This document shows positions 1 to 6,704 of a stretch of DNA of 15,049 bases, in pieces. The DNA lies in the NCBI GenBank assembly GCA_038213005.1, contig JBBQTU010000091.1, forward strand, positions 1 to 15,049. The letters run 5' to 3'. The first letter of the stretch is position 1. Each line of letters opens with the position of its first letter. The position numbers were made by a program, and so were the translations under genes. Origin of the DNA: JBBQTU01 sp038213005 (GTDB lineage Bacteria; Planctomycetota; Phycisphaerae; Tepidisphaerales; Tepidisphaeraceae). The notes under the pieces were generated by a model. The model was not told where the DNA came from. It worked only from the letters and a program-made list of their open reading frames with translations, and did no database searches.

Positions 1-469
1 GGCCGGGGCGGCCGGGCCACTGTGGAATGCCCGGTCCCCGGGGCGCTGGCCTCGTGGCGTCGTGAGGCGTGTTTACTATGCGAGAGTTCTGACCTGGGAT
101 TCCGAGCCAAGTGAGCGCCAAGACTTGTGTGGAACAACGAGGGCAATGCCCCAGGCTTATGAAGTTCGCCCCGTTGGGGCTGAGAATTGGTGCCCGTTGA
201 TCTCGCGGGATGAGGGTCGGAATGCGGAGGCAAGCTGCGGGCGACTGGCTGCTGGGTGGTCCTCCCGGCGGCATGCCGCCTCGTTAAAGCGGTGGCATGC
301 CACCACACTCCGAATTGATGGCGGGCGTGAGAGGGCGTGTGCAATTGGAGAGTTATCTTATCGCGATGGCTTACGCCCCGCCGCAGCGGGCAAGCTGTGG
401 GCTACTGCGTGCCGCCCCTGGGGCTAAAGAAAGCCCCGCGAGAAGTGTCATGCACCCTTGCCCCGCCAT
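1..469. other. Intergenic region, no supported gene
   Basis: No convincing gene is seen here. Open frames exist but show no domain, signal peptide or family motif, and one runs through the palindromes at 267-304, which are clearly non-coding in character. The left edge could hold the last few codons of a gene cut by the window, but nothing decides this. A small hairpin lies at 420-437 (GGGGCT, six-base loop, AGCCCC), 33 nt downstream of the holB stop on the minus strand. It has no U-tract on either strand, so it is at best a weak candidate for the 3' end of the holB transcript. Confidence 0.6.
267..304. repeat. Pair of 14-bp perfect palindromes
   Basis: Two perfect palindromes of the same design sit 10 bp apart: GGCGGCATGCCGCC at 267-280 and GGTGGCATGCCACC at 291-304. 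They share the core GGCATGCC and their centres are 24 bp apart. They look like a small dispersed intergenic palindrome family or a paired binding site. Nothing nearby assigns a function. Confidence 0.6.
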
Positions 470-1495
470 CTACCTCACGCTCTGGCTCATCTCCAGCATC
501 AGATCCTCAAGGGCGAGTTTCACGTTGACGTTGCCGTCCAGGTACATCTCCGTCTTCGCCAGCCGCTCGATGGTGTCGCAGACGAGTTGCATCTGGGTTG
601 AGTCGGTCATGGTCGCCAGATGCCGGCGCAGCATCTCGGCCGAGAGCCGCAGATATAGCGCCAGCCCGGCACGCTTGGCCTGGTCGCCGCTGCCCAGCGG
701 GTCGCGCTCGACCTGCTTTTCGGAATAGTCGGTCGCGGCCGACTCGAACCATTCGGGAAGGTTGGTGAATGGCCGGCGATGGAAGATCGCGCCCTCCATG
801 GCGGCGCGCAGCTCGCGGGCCTTGTCGATCACGCCATCCTGCAGCCAGCGGATGGCGTTGCCCAGCGACCCCTGTGCCATGGCGGCCGCGTCTGCGGCAA
901 CATCGGCGGCATAGCCGCGGTGGACGAGCTGCTGGGTCACCAGCGCCTCAGGCAGCGGCGAAAACTGGAACACCTGGCAGCGACTGCGGATCGTCGCCAG
1001 GAGGGCAAACGGCTGATCAGTCAGCAGGATCAGCAGCGTGCGTCCCTGCGGCTCTTCGAGCGTTTTCAGTAGCGCGTTGGCTGCGTCGCGGGTCATCAGT
1101 TCGGCCTGTTCGATGACGAAGACCTTCCCGCGATTCATCATCGCCTTCATGCTCACCGGGGCGAGCACGGCATTGCGGATGACTTCTATGGAGAGGTCAA
1201 TACCCTTGGATTTTCCGGTCTTGTCGTAGAGGCGGATCATCTCCTTGTAGACGCGGTGATAGTCCGGATGCGTGCCGGCCGGGAACAGTCGGCAACTGCC
1301 GCAGACGCCGCAGGCCTCACTCTCGCCGGGCTTTTCGCACAGGAACAGCATCGCCAGCGCCTGGGCGGTGGTGCCCTTGCCCACGCCTTCGGGGCCGGCG
1401 AAGACCAGCCCGTGTGGCAGATGATCGCGCGCCCACGCCAAGCGCAGCCGGCCGACGGCGTCGTCCTGTCCCAGGATGTCTGCAAAACGACTCAT
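470..1495 (-). CDS. holB: DNA polymerase III subunit delta prime
   Basis: The 341-aa product matches the usual length of the delta-prime subunit of the replicative clamp loader, which helps open and load the sliding clamp onto primed DNA in the cytoplasm. The N-terminal AAA+ domain has a P-loop GPEGVGKGT at residues 34-42. A zinc-binding module follows with C53, C62, C65 and C68 (CGVCGSC). The family signatures NALLKTLEEP and SRCQVF (the SRC sensor motif) are both present. The C-terminal third is the helical collar domain. The ATG at 1495 is favoured by the conserved opening FADILGQDDAVGRL. A TACAGT hexamer ends 9 nt upstream of this ATG, so the transcript may have almost no leader. The gene is divergent from the TPR gene, with 86 bp between their start codons. 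The identification is firm; a second related ATPase subunit (tau/gamma) is excluded by the short C-terminus. Confidence 0.93.
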   Translation of the reverse strand: MSRFADILGQDDAVGRLRLAWARDHLPHGLVFAGPEGVGKGTTAQALAMLFLCEKPGESEACGVCGSCRLFPAGTHPDYHRVYKEMIRLYDKTGKSKGIDLSIEVIRNAVLAPVSMKAMMNRGKVFVIEQAELMTRDAANALLKTLEEPQGRTLLILLTDQPFALLATIRSRCQVFQFSPLPEALVTQQLVHRGYAADVAADAAAMAQGSLGNAIRWLQDGVIDKARELRAAMEGAIFHRRPFTNLPEWFESAATDYSEKQVERDPLGSGDQAKRAGLALYLRLSAEMLRRHLATMTDSTQMQLVCDTIERLAKTEMYLDGNVNVKLALEDLMLEMSQSVR

Positions 1496-1504
1496 AGCTG
1501 CCTG

Positions 1505-1510
1505 ACTGTA
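1505..1510 (-). promoter_or_regulatory. Possible -10 element for holB
   Basis: On the minus strand TACAGT lies 9 nt before the holB ATG at 1495. No good -35 hexamer is visible 16-18 bp upstream, and no Shine-Dalgarno sequence separates it from the ATG. If it is real, transcription would begin only 2-3 nt before the start codon. Confidence 0.35.
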
Positions 1511-1541
1511 CCCCGCCCCGCAATCCGATGGTAGTGTGGCG

Positions 1542-1570
1542 TTGCTGGTCTCTATGCGTACCCGTACAAT
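1542..1570 (+). promoter_or_regulatory. Sigma-70-like promoter for the TPR-lptE operon
   Basis: TTGCTG (1542-1547) is followed by a 17-bp spacer and TACAAT (1565-1570). The predicted transcription start, about 1577-1578, is only 4-5 nt before the ATG at 1582. This both supports 1582 as the start codon, over an in-frame ATG at 1528 that would lie upstream of the promoter, and implies a near-leaderless mRNA. Confidence 0.5.
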
Positions 1571-1581
1571 TGGCCGAAGCT

Positions 1582-2619
1582 ATGCGGAAGCCTTTGCTTA
1601 TGGCGTGCGCGTTGGTCTTGGTCGGCAGCTCCCTCATCCGGGCGGAGCCGATGACGTGGGAACTGCGCGAGGGCTCGCGATGGGACCAGGTCACGGGCAC
1701 CACCCGTCCCACCACCGCGCCGGCGCCCGACCTGGTTCTGAACGCCGCGGAGAAGATGATCGCGGCCGGACAGGGCAACCTGGGCGCCAAGAGCGCCATC
1801 CAGTGGCTTCTCGCCAATCCCAAGGATGCGCCCCAGCGCGACCGGGCGATCTTCCTGGTCGCCCAAGGCTACTTCGTCGACGGCAAACGCGTCGACGCGT
1901 TCTACTACCTCGACGAACTGATGGACGAGTATCCCGACAGCGCTTTTTACCAGCAGGCCCTCCAGAAGCAGTACGAAATCGCGGATGAGTACCTCAAGGG
2001 CTACAAGCGGGTCTTCCTCTGGTTCCCGATCCTGAGCGCGGAGGACGAAGCGGTGGACATGCTCTACCGCATCCAGCAGCGGGCGCCGGGCTCGCTTCTT
2101 GCGGAGAAGGCCCTGCTGCGAACGGCCGACTGGTACTACGCCAGCGGCGACTACGACCTGGCGGCCGATGCCTATGCCGCTTACGAGCGCAGCTATCGGC
2201 GCAGCCCGCATATCCCGCGTGTACGGCTCCGCCGGGCCTATTCCAACCTGGCGCAGTTCCGCGGCACCTGGTACGATCCCACCCCGCTGATGGATGCGCA
2301 GGCGCAACTGAGGGACATCGTTCAGGCCTATCCTGAACTGGCCGACCAGCAGGATCTCAGCGACCTGCTCAAACGCATCAACGAGACCTTCGCCGCGAAA
2401 ATCTACCGGGCGGCCGACTGGTGCCGCCGCACCGACAAGCCGGATGCGGCCGTCTACTATTACCGCTTTGTGACCAGCACGTTTCCCGACACACCGGCCG
2501 CCGAGGACGCCCGCAAGCGCCTCAAGACCATGCCGCTGAGCGCTCTGCAGAAGGCGCCGCCACGCCCCGGCGATGGCTATTCGCCGCCCAAGGACATCTC
2601 CGGACCGGAGGGACGCTGA
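1582..2619 (+). CDS. Secreted TPR protein, BamD-like
   Basis: This 345-aa protein begins with a clear Sec signal peptide (MRKPLLMACALVLVGSSLIRA), and cleavage is expected after the Ala near residue 21. The rest is helical with TPR-like repeats, for example YYASGDYDLAADAYAAYERSY and DAAVYYYRFVTSTFPDTPAAEDARKRL. The second resembles the last repeat of BamD, the outer-membrane lipoprotein that assists beta-barrel assembly. No lipobox cysteine is in the normal place (C9 is too early), so it is predicted to be soluble in the periplasm rather than lipid-anchored. The C-terminal ~20 residues are proline-rich. It is the first gene of an operon with lptE (1-nt overlap), so a role in envelope assembly is a reasonable inference. 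An in-frame ATG at 1528 would add 18 residues ahead of the signal peptide and is rejected because of the promoter at 1542-1570. Calling it BamD itself would go beyond what the sequence shows. Confidence 0.82.
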   Translation: MRKPLLMACALVLVGSSLIRAEPMTWELREGSRWDQVTGTTRPTTAPAPDLVLNAAEKMIAAGQGNLGAKSAIQWLLANPKDAPQRDRAIFLVAQGYFVDGKRVDAFYYLDELMDEYPDSAFYQQALQKQYEIADEYLKGYKRVFLWFPILSAEDEAVDMLYRIQQRAPGSLLAEKALLRTADWYYASGDYDLAADAYAAYERSYRRSPHIPRVRLRRAYSNLAQFRGTWYDPTPLMDAQAQLRDIVQAYPELADQQDLSDLLKRINETFAAKIYRAADWCRRTDKPDAAVYYYRFVTSTFPDTPAAEDARKRLKTMPLSALQKAPPRPGDGYSPPKDISGPEGR

Positions 2620-3155
2620 TGACCAAGACAAAGATCCTCCTCATCGCCGCGACGCTGATCCCGCTGATCTCCACAGGCTGCGGCTATCACCAGAACAACG
2701 ACAACAGCACCCAGCGCGGGTATGTCTGGCACTCGCTCTACCGGGAAGATATTCGCACCGTCGCGGTGCCGATCTTCACGAACAAGGACTTTCATCGCGG
2801 CATCGAGTTCCAGCTCACCAAGGCTGTGGTGACCCAGATGGAGTTGCAGACGCCGTACAAAGTCGTCGACCGTGAGAAGGCCGACACCATCCTCGAAGGC
2901 GAGATCACCACCGTCCGCAGCAATCCCCTGTCCCTGGACCGCACGACCGAACTGCCCCAGGAACAACTGATGACCGTGACGGTGAACTTCATCTGGAAGG
3001 ATCTCCGCAGCGGCAAGATCCTCGTCGACCGCAAAGGCTTCACCCAGAGCACGACCTACTACCCGACCCTGGGCGAAAGCAGCTATATCGGCTCGCAGAC
3101 CAACGCTGAGAAGCTCGGCCTGGCGATCGTCCAGCAGCTTCAGGCGCAGTGGTAG
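2619..3155 (+). CDS. lptE: LptE-like LPS assembly lipoprotein
   Basis: The 178-aa product is a small lipoprotein. Residues 6-20 form a hydrophobic signal and C21 (ISTGC) is the predicted lipidated cysteine; the -3 position is Ser rather than the usual Leu, so the lipobox is slightly unusual. CGYH directly after the cysteine and the following pattern are typical of the LptE family: VAVPIFTN, FQLTKAVVTQ, ADTILEGEI and FIWKDLRSGKIL. LptE plugs the LptD barrel and is needed to insert LPS into the outer membrane. The start is fixed by TGATG overlap with the preceding stop and by a GGAGGG-like Shine-Dalgarno at about 2606-2612. The final AEKLGLAIVQQL resembles the amphipathic end helix of the family. 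The gene points to a diderm cell envelope. No lptD is in the window. Confidence 0.82.
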   Translation: MTKTKILLIAATLIPLISTGCGYHQNNDNSTQRGYVWHSLYREDIRTVAVPIFTNKDFHRGIEFQLTKAVVTQMELQTPYKVVDREKADTILEGEITTVRSNPLSLDRTTELPQEQLMTVTVNFIWKDLRSGKILVDRKGFTQSTTYYPTLGESSYIGSQTNAEKLGLAIVQQLQAQW

Positions 3156-3157
3156 CC

Positions 3158-3994
3158 ATGCTTCAAGGTCGCCAGCGTTACATCCAATACCTCCGTGGCC
3201 TGCTCGGCGGGCATCTGCCGGCTCCTGGAGTTGTTGAGGGCAAGATCACCCTGGGCTATGGCTCTCCCCTGCCGGCACTGATCCTGGGCGAGCGTGTCCC
3301 GCGATTCGAAATCCCCCTGCCGACAGCGACTGTCTGCGACTCGTTCGGGCATCAGCGCCCGGCCTACCGCGGGCTGCTGGGGCACGCGTGGGCCCGGGCC
3401 ATGTGCCGCGGCTGGCAACCGGCGAGCCCCGAGATCCTGCAAAGCTGGTTCGTCGACCTGGCGGCGCGCATCGACGTGACGCATCTGCCGGCCGGGCCGG
3501 TGTCCGCTGGCCACGGCTTTGAACTGTGCCAGCAGGCGTGGTTCGCGCTGGCGGTGTACAGCGGCGGGGTCGCCTTCGAGCGGCCGGCCTGGACGCAGCT
3601 TGGGCACCAGGTCTTTGAGACTCTTCTGGCCGCGGGCCAGGCAGGCGGGCGCGGGACGTTCATGACGGCCGGGATGGACGACAATCTCGAATCCTGGTGG
3701 CACCACGAACTGGTGCTGCTGCACGCCGCGACCAGCTACGCCGCCCCGCGTCGCGACCCGCGATGGCAGTCGTTCCTGCAAAAATCGGCCGAGCATCACT
3801 TCGCCGAGACGCAGCCCGACCACGCGAGCACACAACCCTGGGGCATCCACGCGTTTCTGCTGTTCCCGCACACGATCTCGCTGGCCGACCAGATGATCCA
3901 CGCCGCAGTCGTCCAGGGCGGCGGGCACCCGGAAGCTGTTTCCATGCTGCTGTTCGCCGATGCCTTGGACTGCGTCGAACGCGGAGAATGCTGA
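3158..3994 (+). CDS. Hypothetical protein, operon with lptE
   Basis: I do not recognise a family for this 278-aa protein. It has no signal peptide or obvious membrane segment. It is rich in His, Trp and aromatic residues, with clusters such as SWWHHELVLLHAATSY and PWGIHAFLLFPHTISLADQ. This gives the look of a helical enzyme or helical-barrel fold with an aromatic cavity, but this is only an impression. The ATG at 3158 lies 2 nt after the lptE stop; an in-frame GTG at 3149 would overlap lptE. The last codons (GEC-stop) fall inside the heptamer array that begins at 3987, so the array provides the stop codon and the native C-terminus may have been longer. Co-transcription with the TPR gene and lptE suggests, without proving, a link to the cell envelope. 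Confidence 0.7.
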   Translation: MLQGRQRYIQYLRGLLGGHLPAPGVVEGKITLGYGSPLPALILGERVPRFEIPLPTATVCDSFGHQRPAYRGLLGHAWARAMCRGWQPASPEILQSWFVDLAARIDVTHLPAGPVSAGHGFELCQQAWFALAVYSGGVAFERPAWTQLGHQVFETLLAAGQAGGRGTFMTAGMDDNLESWWHHELVLLHAATSYAAPRRDPRWQSFLQKSAEHHFAETQPDHASTQPWGIHAFLLFPHTISLADQMIHAAVVQGGGHPEAVSMLLFADALDCVERGEC

Positions 3995-4091
3995 ATGCTA
4001 AATGCTGAATGCTAAATGCTAAATGCTAAATGCTGAATGCTGAATGCTGAATGCTGAATGCTGAATGCTAAATGCTAAATGCTGAATGCTG
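3987..4091 (+). repeat. Heptanucleotide tandem array, 15 copies
   Basis: Fifteen perfect 7-bp units run without interruption. Each is AATGCTG or AATGCTA, differing only in the last base, in the order G A G A A A G G G G G A A G G. Because 7 is not a multiple of 3 and each junction reads TGA or TAA, any plus-strand frame entering the array meets a stop within three units. It supplies the stop of the gene at 3158-3994. The same unit recurs, in both orientations, at 12406-12508. Confidence 0.95.
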
Positions 4092-4120
4092 AGAGAGCCG
4101 AGCGGTTAACGGGAGCCCGT

Positions 4121-4155
4121 CTTTCCACTTTCCATTTTCTACTTTGCTCTTTCTA
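4121..4155 (+). repeat. Second heptamer repeat, pyrimidine-rich, 5 degenerate copies
   Basis: Five degenerate 7-bp units follow each other: CTTTCCA, CTTTCCA, TTTTCTA, CTTTGCT, CTTTCTA. The period matches the AATGCTR array 30 bp upstream, but the sequence is unrelated. Confidence 0.7.
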
Positions 4156-4182
4156 CTATCCCGCGACCGTTCCTTCATTGAT

Positions 4183-4301
4183 GACTTACGTGCGATCGGA
4201 GGGGCAAGATGCGCACGTTTTTCAGGGGTGGGGGGAGGGGGTCGGGAAAGCAGTTCTGATAACGACTTACGCGCGATTCGGGGGGGCAGATGCGCGAGTT
4301 T
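4183..4301 (+). repeat. Imperfect 38-bp direct repeat
   Basis: Positions 4183-4220 and 4264-4301 share GACTTACG, GCGAT, a run of G, and GATGCGC ending in GTTT, with few mismatches and no net length change. The 43 bp between them is G-rich. On the minus strand both copies would read AHL-PPIARKS-like peptides, but no real gene is seen. They are probably dispersed intergenic repeats. Confidence 0.6.
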
Positions 4302-4671
4302 CATGTCGCCGAGGCGATTGAATGTAAGTCGAACCGGGACGGGGGCTGGCACATTTGCGATAGCAGCATGTTAGTATAAAACAAGGATCGCAAGTCCGAC
4401 GGATTGTCGTAGGAGCACAGGGGCTGCTATTGCCGGTTGATGGCCTGATATTTACTTGTCAAAGAGCACCTTGGTGGGCGCGCACGCTCAGCGGCACGAT
4501 TACGTTTGATGAGTATATGATAGGTAGATTGACGGGTCAAGTCCGACTGGAGAAATCTCTCGTATTCCGGTCCCAGGTCGTCTTAGGCCATCATTGCCGA
4601 CCGCGAGGTCCAAGTGCATCGCCGTATTGTGTCGAATGAGGATAGCCGCACGCACAGGACCATGTCGGCGT
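4302..4671. other. AT-richer intergenic DNA, no gene recognised
   Basis: This stretch of about 370 bp has visibly more A and T than its surroundings, for example TTAGTATAAAACAAGG at about 4370-4385 and GAGTATATGATAGG at about 4511-4524. No open frame carries a recognisable motif. A 12-bp inverted repeat TTGACGGGTCAA (4529-4540) could be an operator, but nothing ties it to a gene. The composition suggests recently acquired DNA ahead of the toxin-antitoxin pair. Confidence 0.45.
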
Positions 4672-4700
4672 TTGCCTCGACGTTGCCTTTAGGCTACAGT
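4672..4700 (+). promoter_or_regulatory. Sigma-70-like promoter for the toxin-antitoxin operon
   Basis: TTGCCT (4672-4677), a 17-bp spacer and TACAGT (4695-4700) form a fair sigma-70 pair. The predicted transcription start is around 4707, just past the ATG at 4702 and next to an in-frame GTG at 4708. If the promoter is used, the toxin may be made from a leaderless mRNA starting at that GTG. Confidence 0.4.
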
Positions 4701-4701
4701 A

Positions 4702-5055
4702 ATGCATGTGACAAGTGACGAAGTCGAAGTTCGTCTCTACCAACTGCCCGACGGGAATTGCCCGTTTGAGGAGTGGCTGGACTCCCTGAGAGATCAGACC
4801 ACGCGGATGCGAGTGGATGCGAGGATTGCCCGAATCCGGTGCGGCAACTTCGGTGACGCAAAGCCCGTTGGAGGCGGCGTGCATGAACTGCGGCTTCCGT
4901 TTGGAAGCGGCTACCGAGTTTATTATGGGCGTGAAGGAAACCGAATCGTCGTTCTGCTGACCGGCGGTGACAAGCGACGCCAGGCGGCCGACATCAGGCT
5001 TGCCCAGACGCTCTGGCAGACGTACATGAAGGAGAATCCCCATGCCAACCACTGA
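4702..5055 (+). CDS. RelE/ParE-superfamily toxin, HigB/Gp49-like
   Basis: The 117-aa product has the pattern of the phage Gp49-like / HigB family of type II toxins, which are usually ribosome-dependent mRNA interferases. Near the N-terminus FEEWLDSLRD is the usual first helix. The core GDAKPVGGGVHELRLPFGSGYRVYYGREGNRIVVLLTGGDKRRQAADI, at about residues 51-98, carries the typical GYRVYY strand and the LLTGGDK turn, followed by the C-terminal helix LAQTLWQTY. The toxin gene precedes the antitoxin and overlaps it by 14 nt, which is the HigBA-type order. No Shine-Dalgarno sequence is seen before the ATG at 4702, and the GTG at 4708 is an alternative start. Length and motifs look intact, so it is probably functional. 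Confidence 0.85.
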   Translation: MHVTSDEVEVRLYQLPDGNCPFEEWLDSLRDQTTRMRVDARIARIRCGNFGDAKPVGGGVHELRLPFGSGYRVYYGREGNRIVVLLTGGDKRRQAADIRLAQTLWQTYMKENPHANH

Positions 5056-5350
5056 CTACAAGACCAAACTGCTTGACCGGCTGGCCGACTCGAAATACGC
5101 GGCGGGGTATCTCAATGCGGCATTGGCTGAGGGCGAGGATGTCTTCCTCCTGGCACTTCGCGACATAGTCGAAGCTCGCGGCGGCATGACCTGGCTGGCC
5201 AAGAGCACGCGCCTGAATCGGGTAACCCTCTATCGCCTGCTTTCGGGGCGAGGCAACCCCACCCTCGCCAGTCTGAGTGTGATCATGCTGGCGATCGGCC
5301 TTGAACTCGGCTGCCACCCGTCCCCACGACACCGACGCAGCGCGGCGTGA
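5042..5350 (+). CDS. Antitoxin with HTH domain, HigA-like
   Basis: The 102-aa protein is the partner of the toxin just upstream, whose coding end it overlaps by 14 nt. It opens with YKTKLLDRLADSKYAAGYLNAALAEG, the N-terminal segment common to antidotes of Gp49-like toxins. A Cro/CI-type helix-turn-helix follows at about residues 48-85 (MTWLAKSTRLNRVTLYRLLSGRGNPTLASLSVIMLAIG). Such antitoxins bind their toxin and repress their own operon. GAAGGAG at 5028-5034 is a good Shine-Dalgarno sequence, 7 nt from the ATG and inside the toxin gene. This allows the antitoxin to be translated independently. Confidence 0.87.
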   Translation: MPTTDYKTKLLDRLADSKYAAGYLNAALAEGEDVFLLALRDIVEARGGMTWLAKSTRLNRVTLYRLLSGRGNPTLASLSVIMLAIGLELGCHPSPRHRRSAA

Positions 5351-5398
5351 ATGGTCCGTACACGCTGCCGCGATTCTGGGCCACCGGAGTGCCGGGCG

Positions 5399-5418
5399 CG
5401 GCTCTGAAATCTGAGCCG
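5399..5418 (+). terminator. Possible terminator hairpin after the TA operon
   Basis: CGGCTC, an 8-nt loop and GAGCCG form a 6-bp perfect stem that can be extended outward by wobble pairs. It lies about 50 nt after the antitoxin stop. The following sequence TGTTGCTGACTTT is only mildly T-rich, so termination is uncertain. Confidence 0.3.
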
Positions 5419-5455
5419 TGTTGCTGACTTTCGACCAGCCTCAGCCTGCTGTACC

Positions 5456-5734
5456 ATGCCTGCAATCATGTACGAGGGAAGAACTCAGAAGCTCGCCGAC
5501 TTTGCCGCATGGGCCGCTCAGAACATCACTGGCGACGAGAAATCTCAGGCGCATATCTTCCTCGACCGACTCTTCCAGGCCTTCGGCCAGAAGGGATGCC
5601 TCGATGTCGGCGGCTCCCCCGAATATCGCATCCGCAAAGCCGATGAAGACGGCGGCGGCATCGCCTTCGCCGATTACGTCTGGAAGCCTACCGTGCTGAT
5701 CGAGATGAAGAAGCGCGGGGCCAACGTCAGTAGA
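5456..5734 (+). pseudogene. N-terminal remnant of a type IIG restriction enzyme
   Basis: This is the beginning of a fused restriction endonuclease-methyltransferase (type IIG, class I SAM-dependent DNA methyltransferase family). DEKSQAHIFLDRLFQAFGQKG, EYRIRK and FADYVWKPTVLIEMKKRG are the hallmark N-terminal nuclease segment. The PD-(D/E)xK residues are the Asp of FADYVW and the E-x-K of IEMKK. In relatives this segment is followed by a line such as HYRQAF and some 800 or more further residues. Here homology stops at about NVSR (5723-5734), where the 3' end of the oppositely oriented methyltransferase gene begins. The frame stays open to 5827, but the extra residues are antisense to that gene. 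The start may be the ATG at 5456 or the ATG at 5468; TACCAT lies 10 nt before the latter. The C-terminal end of the same gene family appears at 8280-8692. It is unlikely to be active. Confidence 0.78.
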
Positions 5735-6704
5735 GCAGAGCTGGTTGTCGCGGCTCGATCAGGGGCGACTCACCATGGTCAATCTGGTCAAGCAACGCCT
5801 GCACCTCCTCGTCTGTCCGGTCTGTGACAAACCTGAACATGGACGCGCGCACGTAGTCTCGACTCAGATCGATAGTCTGCCACCGCCTGCCCAGCTTTTC
5901 GCACGCTTCGCCTGTGGTGCCGCTGCCGCCGAAGATGTCCAAGACCATATCTCCCGGATCAGTCAGAAATTTGATAAAGAACTCGGGCAATCCGAGAGGA
6001 AACCGCGCAGGATGGGGCTGGACCTCGAACTGCCGGCACAACCTGGCATAGTTTCCGTTGCTTTCGCTGTTTGATAACTGCAGCAAGTTGGGCGGGATGG
6101 CACCACCGTTATCTTTACCAAATCCGCTGCCAATATCGTGTCCCGAGGGCCGCTCCTTGGGCGTATAGAATCCGGCAGGATCCTCCAAGAGTTTCTTCAT
6201 TCGCGCGGAATAAGGGGCCAGCACTCTGGATATGTCCGCTTTCGGCCACTCGGTCTTGCTGAGCCACCAGAGCGTATTCACTGAGTCCTTCGCCCGCAGC
6301 TTCCTCTTGTTAACCCACTCGATCGGGGATGGCAGCTTGCTGGGATTATGCCAGTAGAACTCTTCGGCGAGGTGAAATCCGCAATCATCAACATGCCTAA
6401 GGAGAACCCGGAACTGGTATAATGACCGCACCGGCACTCCGCGGCGATATGCGCCGCCGAGATCCAGCACATAGCTACCGGTCGGGCGAAGCACTCGCCG
6501 CACCAGGGGTGCAAACGACAGGAGCCAGTCGACGTACATGTCTTGGTCGAGGTTGCCGTAAGCCTTTTCGCGAAGCAACGCGAATGGTGGCGAGGTCATT
6601 ACCAAATCCACCGACTCCTCAGGAAGATCGCGCAATAACTCTAGAGAGTCTCCGACACACGCTTCCCCCAGTGATGTCCTATACAGAGGCCCGGTCATAG
6701 TCAT
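5727..6704 (-). CDS. DNA methyltransferase, beta-class, PvuII-like (probable N4-cytosine)
   Basis: The 325-aa product is a type II modification methyltransferase that uses S-adenosylmethionine. The catalytic motif TSPPF is at residues 37-41 near the N-terminus. The SAM-binding motif DIFGGSGTTGE is near the C-terminus at about 256-266. This order defines the beta class, and a TSPP(Y/F) motif is usual for N4-cytosine enzymes. Long stretches recall M.PvuII, which modifies CAGCTG: VMTSPPFALLREKAYGN, HLAEEFYWHNPSKLPSP, NGGAIPPNLL and HPARFPLGLPEFFIKFLTDPGD. The recognition site is therefore a testable guess, not a result. The ATG at 6704 overlaps the TGA of the upstream nuclease gene (ATGA) and has a GAGGAG Shine-Dalgarno sequence at 6710-6715, 5 nt away. 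A longer start at 6749 is rejected. Its stop lies at the junction with the broken type IIG gene. It looks intact. Confidence 0.9.
   Translation of the reverse strand: MTMTGPLYRTSLGEACVGDSLELLRDLPEESVDLVMTSPPFALLREKAYGNLDQDMYVDWLLSFAPLVRRVLRPTGSYVLDLGGAYRRGVPVRSLYQFRVLLRHVDDCGFHLAEEFYWHNPSKLPSPIEWVNKRKLRAKDSVNTLWWLSKTEWPKADISRVLAPYSARMKKLLEDPAGFYTPKERPSGHDIGSGFGKDNGGAIPPNLLQLSNSESNGNYARLCRQFEVQPHPARFPLGLPEFFIKFLTDPGDMVLDIFGGSGTTGEACEKLGRRWQTIDLSRDYVRASMFRFVTDRTDEEVQALLDQIDHGESPLIEPRQPALLY

Noticed and set aside
62..427. Plus-strand open frame of 121 codons at the left edge
   Set aside because: It runs through two perfect palindromes and shows no domain or family pattern.
1552..2631. Long minus-strand open frame (359 codons) antisense to the TPR gene
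   Set aside because: It is a shadow of GC-rich coding DNA. The plus frame has a signal peptide, TPR repeats and an operon link to lptE.
3987..4091. Replication-origin iterons
   Set aside because: The repeats are only 7 bp with no spacing, no replication initiator gene is near, and the same units occur in an operon elsewhere in the window.
4068..4352. Minus-strand open frame ending QHSAFSI
   Set aside because: The protein is a translation of the heptamer array and the 38-bp direct repeats; this type of spurious frame is expected from such repeats.
4529..4540. TTGACGGGTCAA inverted repeat as an operator of the toxin-antitoxin operon
   Set aside because: It lies more than 130 bp upstream of the predicted promoter, and no second copy overlaps that promoter.
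5735..5827. Continuation of the type IIG N-terminal frame past 5734
   Set aside because: It is antisense to the methyltransferase 3' end and unlike the family, so it is read-through past the junction.
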